NCBI GenBank assembly: GCA_027943335.1
Contig: BSBK01008409.1
Coordinates: 372,001-436,000, forward strand
Source: Chamaecyparis obtusa
Taxonomy: Eukaryota > Streptophyta > Pinopsida > Cupressales > Cupressaceae
Reading direction: 5' to 3'
DNA length: 64,000 nt
The notes beneath the pieces are model-generated. The model did no database searches. It was not told the origin of the DNA and worked only from the letters and a program-made list of their open reading frames with translations. Every line of letters starts with the position of its first letter. Position 1 is the first letter of the stretch. The position numbers and the translations under genes are program-made. Of this stretch, positions 34,581-47,020 are shown one piece after another.

Positions 34581-35850
34581 AGTTTAGAGTGTTTTACCTT
34601 GATAGTTCCTCGATACAGAAGCTTTTCATTTAAATTTTGGGTTCCAAAACTCTTTCATATTGTGTCTTCCATTTTTCTTATTCGATTCATTGATTTGGTT
34701 AAACTAATTGAATCAATGAATAATGGACAAACAACCATTCTAGTTCTAATTTTGATATGCAGGATCAATATCTTTGTGATATGGTTAAAATTTGCAACCA
34801 TTTTCTTCTACCTTTACTAGATACAATTTTCAATAACCCTTAATTACTTTGATCTCAAATGCTTTACCTAGATGCTTATTGTTGCAGCTAGACATAATCA
34901 GACTTTGTGGTTTTTGGGAATGATTAGACAATGAATTGTATTTTTTGAATTGTTATAGAACATAAGGAACTGCAGCAAAGGATTTAGTCTTTTTATTGGC
35001 ATAATTATCCATTTTGAATTGCCTCATTTTCTGCAATAGTTTTAGTTGTTGAAGTTGCATTTATGTACATTCTCTTTGTTCCACCACTCACGAGTAATCT
35101 GTATGATCCTCTACCTTTTGCACAAATTCTTAGGTACGTTTATCTTTTAACCTTTAAAGCTGCAAAGCTTAAAGCAATGATTTTGATTGTAATTAATTAT
35201 TTTTTTCTGAGTTATTCTTGGTAAATATGTTTATTAGAGACCATATGTGTCACGGTTTGTTACGCCGTAGGCGTTTCCATATGAGAAAGGCCAGGCTGAT
35301 TTTTCAATCTAATGGTGGAAAATTCTGCAGACAGAATGACTACCATTGTAGTGATCTGAAGCGTTGGTTTTTAATTTTTGTCATTATTTGCATTATCTCC
35401 ACTTGGCATTGGAAGAGATGTGTGGATGTGATGTGTGGATGTGGACATCACAGCAACCCGCAGTGCTTCCGCCTGGCATTGGAAGAGACGTGTGGATGTG
35501 AAACAATGGTCTAAAAATATCCGACGGCCTAGCAGATTTCTGTGGTCATCCATGCTTCTGAGAGATTCTCCATCGTTGATATATAATTTTCAAGTCACTC
35601 TACTACACCAAGCTTTTAGTTCTGCAAGCAAACAGTTCATAGAATTTTCAGACTCCTGCAATTAGTAATAGCCAAAGGGAAATCTTCTCTCTTAAGATGG
35701 TAATAAATCACGAGCCGCTTCAGAGACTGCAATCTGCCAAAATCACCGGGGATGGAAACCATAAAATTTGAGCTCTAATCAATGACGGAAAGGCAATCAA
35801 GGAAGATGAACAGTCGCAGTAAAAAAAAATAGTGTTGATCAAAGAAATTA
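34581..35850. other. No gene seen; one short duplication
   Basis: Intergenic. GGCATTGGAAGAGAYGTGTG followed by GATGTG occurs twice (about 35405 and 35477), separated by a GC-richer insert. Overlapping frames there are by-products. No recognised family. Confidence 0.4.
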
Positions 35851-35854
35851 GAAA

Positions 35855-36155
35855 GTAAGGTCCGAAAAAGTTCACATTTATCCTCTTCCATTCAGAAAAT
35901 CTGACAGAAAATTTGAGCCTGTGGGAGAAATTCTAAAATAGAAATCAGAAGATCAGAAGTAAAAAGATATTTAGTGCTCATATAATACGGTGGAGAAGAC
36001 GCAAGAGAGCCTTCAAATTTTGGAAGCTTTATGTGAAAAGTAAGGTCCAGAATAGTTCCAGGGCCTTGGAGTGCATTTATTCTCCTCCGTTCAGAAAATC
36101 TGGTTAGAAATTTGAACCTCTATGAGCAATTCTAAAAGAGAAATCAGAAGAAAAT
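35855..36155 (+). repeat. Diverged direct repeat of about 110 bp, two copies
   Basis: AGTAAGGTCCRRAAWAGTTC ... TTCAGAAAATCTG ... AGAAATCAGAAG is present at about 35855-35955 and again at about 36040-36150. It lies immediately before the glycosyltransferase fragment and could be its old upstream sequence, duplicated. Confidence 0.6.
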
Positions 36156-36247
36156 TCCCTCAGATTCAATTTTCACACACAGGGCTGGCCTACACCGCAT
36201 TCTGCCATATTTCCCTCCCCATCTAAGAAAGTAAGGCCCAACTAGAT

Positions 36248-36626
36248 CAGTTTGAGGTCCTCAAGTACGGATCATTTCTCACGCATCTGCAGGAGGCTTT
36301 CTTTCTCATTGCGGGTGGAATTCGACACTGGAGAGCGTCTCGCAAGGAGTTCCCATGATCGCTTGGCCTCTTTTTGCAGGACAGGGGATAAACAAGGTCA
36401 TAATGGTGAAGCAGATTCAGGTAGCCATAGCTTTGAAGATGGATTTGTGAGGAGAGAAGAAGTGGAGAGAGCGGTGAGGGAATTGATGGAAGGAGAGGAG
36501 GGAAGAAAGGCGAGGGAGAAAATGAAAGAGTTGAAGGGGAAGGCCAAGATTGCAGTCATGGAAGGAGGGAGCACAATGAAGGCCACAGCCCGTGCAGTGA
36601 CAGATTTCCCCCACCTAATGCGCTAA
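36248..36626 (+). pseudogene. UDP-glycosyltransferase (family 1) C-terminal fragment
   Basis: Three frame segments make up a UGT C-terminus. QFEVLK (36248-36265) is the start of the PSPG box. [20 protein letters not shown] and then [11 protein letters not shown] (36280-36384) is its core, including the HCGWNS.LES signature and the final Gln of UDP-glucose-using enzymes. EEVERAVRELMEGEEG and AKIAVMEGGS (to 36626) is the C-terminal helix region. Two frame disruptions (near 36266-36280 and 36430) and the absence of the N-terminal acceptor domain show a pseudogene or fragment. Intact UGTs (about 450-490 residues) glycosylate small molecules such as flavonoids or hormones. The gene ends about 60 residues after PSPG, as usual. 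Confidence 0.88.
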
Positions 36627-37692
36627 AATTTATTCATATCTTATGGAACCTCGCGACAAATTAACACAAATATATTGAATGTCAATTGATTAATGCTCTA
36701 TGTATAGCATGAATGAAAATACTTGCTCCGATAAAGAGGAAGAAATCAGCCCGTGAAGGAAATAGCAGAATCTAGAAATTTCTGTGCAGCAAAATAAGTT
36801 TTCGTTGACACGTGGCGTGGAGGCGAGCATCCAACAAACTCATCCAATGAGATTTTTAGAATATAATTCTCTTTCTTTCGTGGCAGAGCAATGTTGCTAA
36901 GTGGTATTGTGGATGATTTTTTTTTGTTTTTAAGTATTAATATGGGCGACATTTTTTAGTTGTAAGCATCACTAATGTGCTAAGTGAGTTGAGAGATGAT
37001 TATGGGAATTTTATCATGTCTGAAATATTAAAGCATAATTTAGGAATACAACTTATATAATAAGTAACAAGAATATAGGTCTTTTTATACAAATTTAATA
37101 TTATAATATAGGATTTCAAGAGATATTTTATTGTGGATTTCTAAAATAAGATTACTAATATTTTTTGGAGCTACTTTCACTATCTAATATAATAATCTTG
37201 TTTGGGAAAGTCGACAATGAGATTTCTCCTCAAATCTTATGTCATATTGCTTGGTGATAGTATTGAATTTGTACATATCTAATATAAGACATATATTCTT
37301 GGTACTATGTGGGTTATATCCTAAGTTATAATATTTTATGTTTACTAGGCCAAAATTCTTGAGAGTACATGAAATAAAGTTGTAAGGATTAGGAATTTGT
37401 TCTAGCCTGCCTTTTCCAATTCTTTTTAAAGACCTACAACAAATTAGCATGTTGTGTAACTAGTCCAGTTGTTGGTCCATGTGAAACACCGTATTAGTTC
37501 TTTCTCAATGCATCCAAGACTATAAAGTTTCAAAAACAATGTCCCTCAAAGTTCATGCGTGGGTTGAGTTGCTTAGACTTCCTACCCCTATGTGGACATT
37601 TTAAGAGATAATTATGCAACCATCAGGCCATTTTATTTGTCATAACTTAGAACATCTCTTCAACACACAATATCATAAGTGGGCTTTTTGTT
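36627..37692. other. No gene seen
   Basis: AT-rich flank. ACACGTGGC at about 36809 is a G-box/ABRE-like word, but with no gene next to it I attach no function. Confidence 0.4.
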
Positions 37693-38540
37693 TGATGAAA
37701 CACACACATTTATACTAAGAGGGGGGTGAATCAATATAAGATCATCTTTAAATAATTAAAATTTAATAATCACAATGAAGTACACACATAAGAGACACAA
37801 AATTTTACTTGGAAACATTAATGAGAGAAACCCCAACAAAGTATTGTTTGTAGACAATCTTCTTACAAATTTTGTAAGTACCAACCCACAAGTGATGCCA
37901 ACTTAGTAAGAGACACCAATCTCTTCTATTGAGAGTCATCAACCTCTAACAATATGTTTAGGTCTTCTTGTAAGAAAATACTCTTTCAAAATCTGTCTTA
38001 AATATTCTATAGATCTACCTTAAATTCTACTTACAAATCTATTACAAAATCTACTACTCCTAGGTGGCTTTCTATAATGAAATAAGTTGCATAAGAATCA
38101 TATAATAGGATATGTGTTGAAAACACTTGATAATAATAAGTTACTTTAAGGGGGCAACCTCCTAATCCACTTCGAGTGGAATATCTCCAATAGTCTTCAA
38201 TAACAACTCAACACTCAATATGATGATAATAATTGACCTTCACCTCCTATATATACCATAATTATGCCTTAGATGCAACCTAGGTTGACTTAAATACTTA
38301 AATGCAATTTCGAGGATGACCTAAATACACATATATGATTCTAATATTTATTATGTGTCTTATTTAAGAGTTATGGTAGTCATAAGCCAACTCCTCATAA
38401 TACATTACACACTATTGAGTTAGGGGCATAACACCTTTTGAGGGTGTAGGACAATTGATTGTAGTAGTTTTAGTTGGTCAACTCTTGATACTTCAAAGTG
38501 GTTCCTGAAATTGGCTTTGGTGATTTCTTCCCCCCTCATT
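37693..38540 (-). mobile_element. Copia-type LTR fragment with polypurine tract
   Basis: Read on the + strand, TGATGAAACAC is followed by AAGAGGGGGGTGAATCAAT. This is the inverted form of the TGATTCACC plus C-run LTR end seen at 4651-4680, and it recurs at 60410 and 62140. On the right, TCTTCCCCCCTCATT (38526-38540) is an inverted polypurine tract. This suggests a 3' LTR on the - strand with the rest of the element lost. Boundaries are approximate and no target duplication was found. Confidence 0.5.
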
Positions 38541-40309
38541 AAGACACGGAATAAATAGAGAAGATAGGGAGTAATATATTTCTAATGTCATTGCAGACCT
38601 CGTTGATGTGTAGGGTGAATCAAATGATTGAGATATTTTGCCTCATTCGACTGGTGTTGCTCTTGCCGCTTAAGAAAATTTATTTTATGTTGAGCTTTTA
38701 GATCAAATTTGCACTGTACAAATTGTCAAACATAGAATGGTCATGGTTATGAAGTTCAATTTAAATTGAATTTAAGATCTGCTCTCCAAATCATTCTTCT
38801 ATGTAAGATTTATTGGCATTAATCTTTGGATCACATCATGGAATTTGATAATAGATTATGAAGTGTGATCCACAACTAAATAATTCTTACACAATTTAAT
38901 GGAGAAGATGAAAATATAATATTTGTATATTTTTCTTTGATTAACTATCCTTCATTTTAAAAACATAATATTTCTTTCTAAATTAACTCTTCTTCAATTA
39001 TAAACTACTACTTTCTTCAACCAACTCAATATTCGAATGAAATTTTTTTGTCAGTAATTAAAGCGAGTTTGAATTGTAATGCACAAAAATGATTTATGTA
39101 TCATTGATTTAAGTTTATATACTTTTTTAATCTGTCAAATTTTTATAGGCTAAAGAGGAAGAGATAGGTTGATAAAGATATAAGGAGATCTAGAGTGGTC
39201 GAGAGGGAGTGAAAAATAAAGGGACAAATACTTAAATGACCTTTCCATAACTTATGGCGTACCCATTGCACACTCAGGTGCGATTGCTAGTAATTACTAA
39301 TTTATAAACATAACGAGATTATAATGTGGTGTATTACTAGTTGGATATGATGTGGTAAAATATTTGAAATAGCCATGGATGGAATAAAATTATTTAGTGT
39401 GGAGGGAGTGCGAATGTGTGTGAGAAAGTGATTAGTTTGTAAGTTGTCCAAAAATTGCATAATAGGCACTAAGGATTGATCAACCTATCCCATCCATGTA
39501 TCATCACATTGCACAGTGCTGCTTAAATAGCATTGATGTCAACCATCAAATCTCAGCTTGATCATAGACAACATTGCTTGAGCACCCCCCTGTGCTGTTA
39601 GTTAAAACACAACAACAATCATAGGCACTACTGCTGTAACAACCTCTCTGTACTATTGGTTAAAATACTATTAGACTGAGAACTAAAACTATATCTATTA
39701 TTTTTTCTCAGTCAATGTTGAATTTGTATTGTAAACAAGGATGCTAAGTACAATAGTCTACTTGACAAACTCATATGTACCAAGTCATGTCAAATATTTC
39801 TTGTTGGACCTCAAACACTTATAGCATTGCCAGTCTTTATTATTATAAGCTTCTGTTTAGAGTTTAAGTTTCTTTACTGTTAATATTTTTCTTGAGTTTC
39901 AAAATATTGTTCTTTGTTCTTATTAATGAAAAGAATCTTGTTATTATTAACAAAACATGGGGCCGAAATCTCACACCCATCCAAAATCAAACCAAGCTTA
40001 TTTACATGCATTGGAATGTCACATCTTCTTACTGTTATGGTAAACTTCGTAGAGGTAATACTTTATTTCAATTTCTCCTACTTAATATACAAAAAATCAG
40101 CTTGATTCACAGTTTATTTATTTAACATACAATGAAATTATTTAACTTACATTTATATTAATACTCACATTGATGGTAAAAGAATATTTATTAAGAGGGC
40201 CTAGTAATTAGGGCTTTAGATGGTAATTGAAGGACTTCCAAAATTTTAGAACACTTCACTTAAGTCAAATGCTTAGACTTATTTTTTGGGGGTCAAGCCA
40301 TTGGAGGAG
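38541..40309. other. No gene seen
   Basis: AT-rich DNA left of the LTR element. Overlapping + frames at 39892-40125 have no recognisable domain. Confidence 0.45.
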
Positions 40310-40314
40310 GCAGG

Positions 40315-41077
40315 TGTTAAGTTTTATGGCCTTCATGGCAAATATCCCCCTCTTGAGCAAATCGATATGATAAATAATAATAATAAATATTGGTTATATT
40401 TATTATTCATTGTTTATCAAAATCAATATATATGTTAATTGAATTATTGAGGGCCCAAGGTCGGCCTCTTGGCTGTGATACTTAAATTGAATTTAATAAA
40501 TCCAAGTCGGCCCCCTTATTGGTTAATTCAATTCATATATATGATGTTCGGATTCTAGGGAGAGAAGCACCAAAAACATAACGTGCTCCCCTCCCTCAAG
40601 GTTCGAATCTCTAAGTGCGAACCTCCTGAGCATTTGTATAGCAGTTCGGCTGTGCATCAAAGAGGACCATTAAGACAACAACGAATACCATTTAGAAGGC
40701 AGCAAATCCACCATTGAGGAGCAGATCCCAGTCCAAGACAACATCGATTTCTTTGCCCTAATAGCAGTAGAATCCAATGATCTCTCTGCCCTAATAGCAA
40801 CAGAATCAAGTGCAAATTCTGGAGCAGATCTTACATTGGTCTTGGTCTGATCCTAGGTTGAGTAAGGATTAGATTGGTGGCATTGTAGAAGGCCTAAGTG
40901 GGCTGACCTGGCACCTTCATCTAGAGAGATTAAAGGCACTGATTTGAAGACCAATTCAAAACCTAAATCCGGGTACTATCTCTCCTTGCTTGTGCATATT
41001 ATATTTATTCCCGTGCTTAGTGTTTGGAAGACTTCTATAGTTTGATCATTCCTAGGTAAATCTGGAAAATACTAACA
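40315..41077 (+). repeat. 5' LTR (763 bp)
   Basis: Bounded on the left by GCAGG and on the right by the primer-binding site. Same length as the 3' LTR. Confidence 0.93.
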
Positions 41078-41090
41078 TGGTATCAGAGCC
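41078..41090 (+). other. Primer-binding site, initiator tRNA-Met type
   Basis: TGGTATCAGAGCC directly after the 5' LTR: a perfect match to the usual plant copia primer-binding site. Confidence 0.92.
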
Positions 41091-42939
41091 TAGGTTGAGT
41101 AAATATCATTTCAGATTTAGGAGTACAAACCAACTCTTTCAAAACTAAGAAACCTTATGGCAACTAGGGTTTGGTCTGAAATTGTAATGAGGGTTTTGAT
41201 TTACAATTGGTTGCCTTATTAATTATCTTTTGATCTAGAGGGAGTAGATCATCTTGAGATTAAGTGCATGACATGTATGATTCATAAGGAGTATATTGGA
41301 CTCTAGTGATAGGATCATAGCTGAATTGAGATACATACTTCACATAGTATTGCACTTACCTTCATCTTGTTTGGCATTTGATGTATGGAAACTTTAACTA
41401 TTGGTATACATACTGGTTCTATGCATTTTAATGTGTAGGAAGTACACTTGGCACATCAATCCTTTAGCATTGATTCATTGGTTATAAATTACCTTGGCAT
41501 GTATGTGGAATTATCTGTAGAAAAATAATTACTGATTGGATCAACTATTTGGAATAGCTGATTGACAACATACCTTGCCCAGGCACATGTTATCCTTTTT
41601 CGCTGTCATTTACTGCAGATTGTTAGATGTATAGGTACATGCATTGGCTCTATATAACTCTGGCTGCATATTGGCATATGTTTCACATTGGTTGTCTTCT
41701 ATTTTGGTTGACCTCCTAGTGCATATTATCTTAAGGTATATTTTCAAATTGCCCTTTCCTTTCTGGTTGAGAGAGTCTTAACCTTGCTAGACAGAGAAGA
41801 TAAGACCATATAGAGGGAGTAAGTCTCCTTGAGTATCATGTGTATCTTAATTATAGGCATATGGTTTAAGAGGGACTTCAATCATGGGCTCACTTAATTT
41901 TGTATGGTGATCTCCTTCCTTATGTCTTGTTGATCTCATGTATGGGTAGGTATATACCTCATTGGTGTGATCATCATAACTTGTTAATTTTTTTGATCAG
42001 CTGGTTAAGGATGCCTAATTAGCATAACTGATTATTTGTTTAGCTGATTGACATAACTGAATATATGAGGAGCATACTTCACATTATGTATGAATGGATG
42101 CATACTAGCGTATGAGGGCAACATACATAGGATCATACATTGTGACTATGGAGTATACCTCACACTGGGATATGTTATGTTTTTACATTGCCTTGCTTAT
42201 GTTGTGTTCATATGCATCCACATTTCCTTTTAGAGTAGGAAACTATACGAGTAAATACATCTCTTGGTTTATGTTAGCATTGGAATATGTTGGCATTGAT
42301 TTGTATATCTTCTTTGGCTCATACTCTCTGTTACGGAAATCACAGTTGATTGCTAGTACAACTTACTGTTTTTCTTATGCATAGGTGCATACATTATTGG
42401 ATAATGAATGTTGAAACATTCTTACATTGGCATATGTTAGAATAGGCATATCTCTTGAGAACATACGTTTAGAGTTAATGTTATTGTATGCATGGGAGCA
42501 TTCATTATATGGATATATGTTATCCTTACTATTGATCATATATATATGAATACACTTCTTTATAGAAGGATCTATATTGTATTTTGCTGTGATCACATTG
42601 CACCTGGTTATATGTTGGTTGCCTCTAGGTGGTGAAGACTTATGTGATTACTCTTATGCTGGTTCTATGAGAGAGCTGCATTTGGATGTTGACTACTTAA
42701 TATGATTGTATGGGGCATACGTCATTTGTATAGCTTGTGAAGCATACTTTAAATATTGTGTATGAATGGATCATACTTTCTTTCATTTACTAATTATAGC
42801 TAATACATGTGGTTCTATGTGTGAACTTTTCATTTAATTTATGATCATATTGATTGATCTTATACTTATGTGGATTCATATGGTTATGATTATTCATTTG
42901 GATATACTTATGCTTATGGCCAAGTTATTCTTATGAATT

Positions 42940-44110
42940 AAAGAATATCATTTGATATTCTTTGAGTCCAGGGGACTCATGGATCAGGGATCCACATCCG
43001 AGCACTTGGTGAATATCATGGATTTGATATTCGTTAGGCCAATGCTCGAGGATATCATTAATTTGATATTTGGTGAATGAGGGATTCACTTCTTAGCATA
43101 TGGTGGACATCATTGATTTGATGTCTGGAGGCCATTTGCTCCGAGTACTTGGTGAATATCATGGATTTGATATTCGTTAGGCCAATGCTCAAGGATATCA
43201 TTAATTTGATATCTGGTGGATCAGGGATCCACTTCTTAGCACATGGTGGACATCATGGAATTGATGTCTGGAGGCCATTGCTCCGAGTACTTGGTGGTTA
43301 TCATGGATTTAATATTTGTTAGACCAAGACTCAAGGATATCATGGATTTGATATCTTGTGGATCAGGGATCCACACCTGAGTAATTGGTGGACATCATGG
43401 ACTTGATGTCGATAGGCCATTACTCCGAGCACTTGGTGAATATCATGGACTTGATATTTGATGGACCAATGCTCTTAACATCATGAACTTGATGTTATGA
43501 TGTCATGAACTTGACATTTCTTGAGTCTTGGTGACTCGTGGATTTAGTTATCCATAGATTGGTTGGTTTATGTCATGGATTTATGATACCAGGAATATCA
43601 TGGATTTGATATTCAAAAGAGTCAAGGTGACTAGTGGATTTAGGAAATTCACAAATTAATTGGAAATATTTGATATCATGAACTTGATATCACTTATGGT
43701 TGTTATCATGAATATCATGGACTAATATTCTTGGGTCATGAAGACAAAAGGATCTAGGAGATCCACATTTGGATGGTAAGCATCATATGATATGATGTTT
43801 CTCATATGAATATGAGATGTATGGTTGTGTTCTCATTATATCTTGTAGATTGAAATCTACTATCATAGATGGGAGATCTATGGGATCATTGGATTAGGAA
43901 TCCATTTTTATATGTTTTGAGTCTCAGAGATTCGTGGATTTAGGAAATCCACATCCGGTTGGTAATCATCCTGTTACCATGATTTTCATATGGATATGAA
44001 ATCTATGGTTGGAAATGATGTAAGAGCATATGTGTTCTACCTATCATAGATATGAGATCTATGATTCTATTGGATATGGGATCCATGTTGTTTATGTTTT
44101 TGGCATCTCT
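42940..44110 (+). repeat. Array of short hairpin-forming repeats with compensating arm changes
   Basis: Two hairpin classes alternate. One has ATATCA-type arms around a TGGATT/TTAATT/TGGACT loop: GAATATCA...TGATATTC (43011-43032), GGACATCA...TGATGTCT, TAACATCA...TGATGTTA, GATATCA...TGATATC. The other has a three-base AGG loop: GAGTCC-AGG-GGACTC (42964-42978), TGGATC-AGG-GATCCA (42980-42994), GTGGATTT-AGG-AAATCCAC, GGATCT-AGG-AGATCC. The first hairpin, AAAGAATATCA-TT-TGATATTCTTT (42940-42963), pairs perfectly over 11 bp. From 42999 to about 43430 a higher-order unit of about 142 bp repeats. Confidence 0.85.
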
Positions 44111-44154
44111 ATCAAGGATGATAGAGGGAGATCATTGGGTTGATCTTTGCCTCA

Positions 44155-44168
44155 AGTCCAAGAGGGAG
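44155..44168 (+). other. Polypurine tract
   Basis: AGTCCAAGAGGGAG lies directly before the 3' LTR and matches the GGAGGGAG tract of the element at 19513. Confidence 0.75.
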
Positions 44169-44931
44169 TGTTAAGTTTTATGGCCTTTACGACAAATATC
44201 CCCCTCTTGAGCAAATCAATATGATAAATAATAATAATAAATATTGGTTATATTTATTATTCATTGTTTATCAAAATCAATATATATGTTAATTGAATTA
44301 TTGAGGGCCCAAGGTCGGCCTCTTGGCTGTGATACTTAAATTGAATTTAATAAATCCAAGTTGGCCCCCTTATTGGTTAATTCAATTCATATATATGATG
44401 TTTGGATTATAGGGAGAGAAGCACCAAAAACATAACGTGCTCCCCTCCCTCAAGGTTCAAATCTCTAACTGCGAACCTCCTAAGCATTTGTATAGCAGTT
44501 CGACTGTGCATCAAAGAGGACCATTAAGACAATACCGAATACCATTTAGAAGGCAATAAATCCACCATTGAGGAGCAGATCCCAGTCCAAGACAACAACA
44601 ATTTCTCTGCCCTAATAGTAGTAGAATCCAACGATCTCTCTGCGCTAATAGCAACAAAATCAAGTGCGAATCTGGAGCAGATCTTACATTGGTCTTGGCC
44701 TGATCCTAGGTTGAGTAAGGATCAGATTGGTGGCACTGTAGAAGCCCTAAGTGGGTTGACATGGCACCTTCATTCTGGAGAGATTAAAGGCACTGATTTG
44801 AAGACCAATTCAGAACCTAAATCTGGGTACTATCTCTCCTTGCTTGTGCATATTATATTTATTCCTGTGCTTAGTGTTTGGAAGACTTCTATAGTTTGAT
44901 CATTCCTAGGTAAATCTGGAAAATACTAATA
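44169..44931 (+). repeat. 3' LTR (763 bp)
   Basis: Direct repeat of the 5' LTR. Its terminal CA has become TA (a C-to-T change), and GCAGG follows immediately. Confidence 0.92.
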
Positions 44932-44936
44932 GCAGG

Positions 44937-45979
44937 CCCATGTTTTGTTGAGCAACATTCATTAGTGGTGCATTTGTAAGGTCATCCAAAATATGTGGGG
45001 AGGAACTAGAAGTTAAATTCAAAATCACATATATGACTGTTGTTTCAGCCATACTTTTGGTCAACCACCTCCAAGTACCTCCACTTGCTACCTCACAATG
45101 TGAAATGTTATTTGATCTAAAGTGGTAAAGGGTAGGGTTAATATTCACATAATTTTAGGGTTTCCATTGCAAACATAATGTTGTATTATATACGTTGTCC
45201 ACAAGTTTGAATGCAATGCAAATGATTGATTAGGGACAAAACTCTCCTCACCTACTCACACACAATCATCCTCTCAACAATCTAGGAAACACATGCGTAC
45301 ATGAGGTCTATCTATAATATGTTAACCAACCAACTTTAAATGACCAAGGTTTGGGTATGTAATAGTGACTCCACACCTTGGGGTTCTTGGGATGTTCATT
45401 AAATTCAAAGGTATTTATGCTTAGTATTGTGGATGTCATGTTTTTTGGCCACAAAATTCTTGCTTCTTGATATTTTTTGTTTGTTCCATAACTTGTGCAG
45501 TGTCACAAAGTCTTGTTAGTCCTACTTTCATTTAACAAAAAATTGAGTGATGGGTAGTTGTGTTGACAAATTCATACAAAAACGTGCAATTGTTCGAAGT
45601 AGATATTACCCAATTCAAAAATCAAACTAAACATACCAATTGAAAACTAGCTATTTGCATCTCATACAAATTGTGACAATATAATAGCCTTTATGGTTTA
45701 TAGTAAACTCATGGATTATTGGTAGTTCCTCATTGTTGGGATGGTGAGCGATTGGTTGGTTGGGGTTGCATCTAAAATTGCAATTGGAGTTCAAAGTAGA
45801 AAATTTGTAGGTATGGTTGCAAATGTCTACCTAAGAAATGCATGATAAATGCCCATTAAATAACATCTTATTTGTGGGAGAGGAGATTCAAGATAAGGTT
45901 ATAAATGTTGAGCATATTCATTAGAATTGGATGTTGAATAGATAGAGGATTTGATAAAGAACTTTTCTCTTTGCCTAGC
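44937..45979. other. No gene seen
   Basis: Unassigned DNA between the LTR element and a dispersed repeat. Frames are short and unrecognised. Confidence 0.45.
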
Positions 45980-47020
45980 AACCTTTTTTTTCTTAATCAA
46001 TTGCATTTTTCTTGTCATCTAGTTCTTATTGATTCTTTATTCTCCCTTCATTTTTCTCTCTTTGCATTGTTAAGAATTTTCCTCTTCAATTCTCTACCCT
46101 TTCAATTTCCTTTGAAGTTTAAGTTGTTCATTTTTCTTGTTTTGTAATTTTTAAAGTTGTATTCTTTCAAGGTCCTCAAGCACATGATATATATTCATCA
46201 AAGGTAAGGATTTGCTATTGCCTACAAAGGCTAAGTACACTAACATGTCCACAAATGTGTGTTGTGCAATCTTTGTATTGGAAGCTTTCAGAACTTGGAC
46301 AATGGGAAATACCTACAAAGTAATGGATTGCCTCATAATATTGGAATAAGAGATGGTACGGAAAGAATCATATTGTTTCTAAATTCATTCTAAATTCCAA
46401 GGTGCATGATAGCTTCTTCCAAAAATTGTGGCTAGCTTACATGTATAGGTGAGCTTAAGTTATAATAAATATCAATAGGTTTTTGTGTTTGGAAAGTGTG
46501 AGTGGGTGAAAACAAACTTTGGGTTCTTCGTTTATATGTGTTTCCTTGGTTAATCATCATATGTCTTCATAATAGTTCAAACTTCATCCTTATTTATCAA
46601 GTTCGTCACACTTTTGAAAAAGCATACCTCACCTTCATCTACTTGGAATGCCTCACTTGAACTTGTGACTTTGACAAGGGCATTAGACAAGGGCATTAGA
46701 TTCTAATGTTCAAATTCTTGTATATTGAAAATCAACTTTAATGTTACTACGCATAATGATAAACTTGAAATCCCTATTTGCAAGTTTTGCTAACTCTTTG
46801 TCAATCTCAATATATTCATGTCTAAGGGTCAAAGCTTGACTTGTATGAATAGGGAGGCTAAAAGATTAAGTTTGAACACAGACTTGTTTTATGTCTTGAA
46901 AATGACATAATCGCTATGACCATCAAATATGAGATGTCTATTATTTGGCCAAACTTCTAGAATAGATGTAGAAAAATGTTGTAGCTAATAATAAAATCCC
47001 ATCTTCTAAACACGTTCTTG
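45980..47020 (+). repeat. Long dispersed repeat, copy 1
   Basis: It aligns with 49675-51547 (apart from an insertion there), from CTTRRTCAAWTRYATTTT to GATGTAGAARAAWGTGTTGT. It contains TCAAGGTYCTCAAGCACWYG and GCTTCTTCCAAA blocks. No ORF or terminal repeats identify it. The two copies lie in direct orientation about 2.6 kb apart and could be very old LTRs of one element. Confidence 0.7.

Larger units (their letters stand above)
40315..44931 (+). mobile_element. Complete non-autonomous LTR retrotransposon (4.6 kb) with hairpin array
   Basis: LTRs at 40315-41077 and 44169-44931 are both 763 bp, begin TGTTAAGTTTTATGG and end ATACTAACA (3' copy ATACTAATA). GCAGG flanks the element perfectly (40310-40314 and 44932-44936). 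TGGTATCAGAGCC follows the 5' LTR. The 3,091-bp interior has no gag-pol beyond an ATGGCAACTAGGGTTTGG start at about 41158 that stops early. Seven differences over the first about 265 aligned LTR bases make it younger than the element at 19513. The interior from 42940 on is a dense array of short hairpins. Confidence 0.93.

Noticed and set aside
36398..36614. Two Ser/Leu/Phe-rich frames on the - strand
   Set aside because: They are antisense shadows of the UDP-glycosyltransferase fragment.
36805..36820. ABRE/G-box promoter element
   Set aside because: A single ACACGTGGC word with no downstream gene is not evidence of a promoter.
42940..44110. CRISPR-like array of regularly spaced palindromic repeats
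   Set aside because: There is no constant repeat with unique spacers, units vary in both arms and spacing, and the array lies inside a plant LTR element with intact boundaries.
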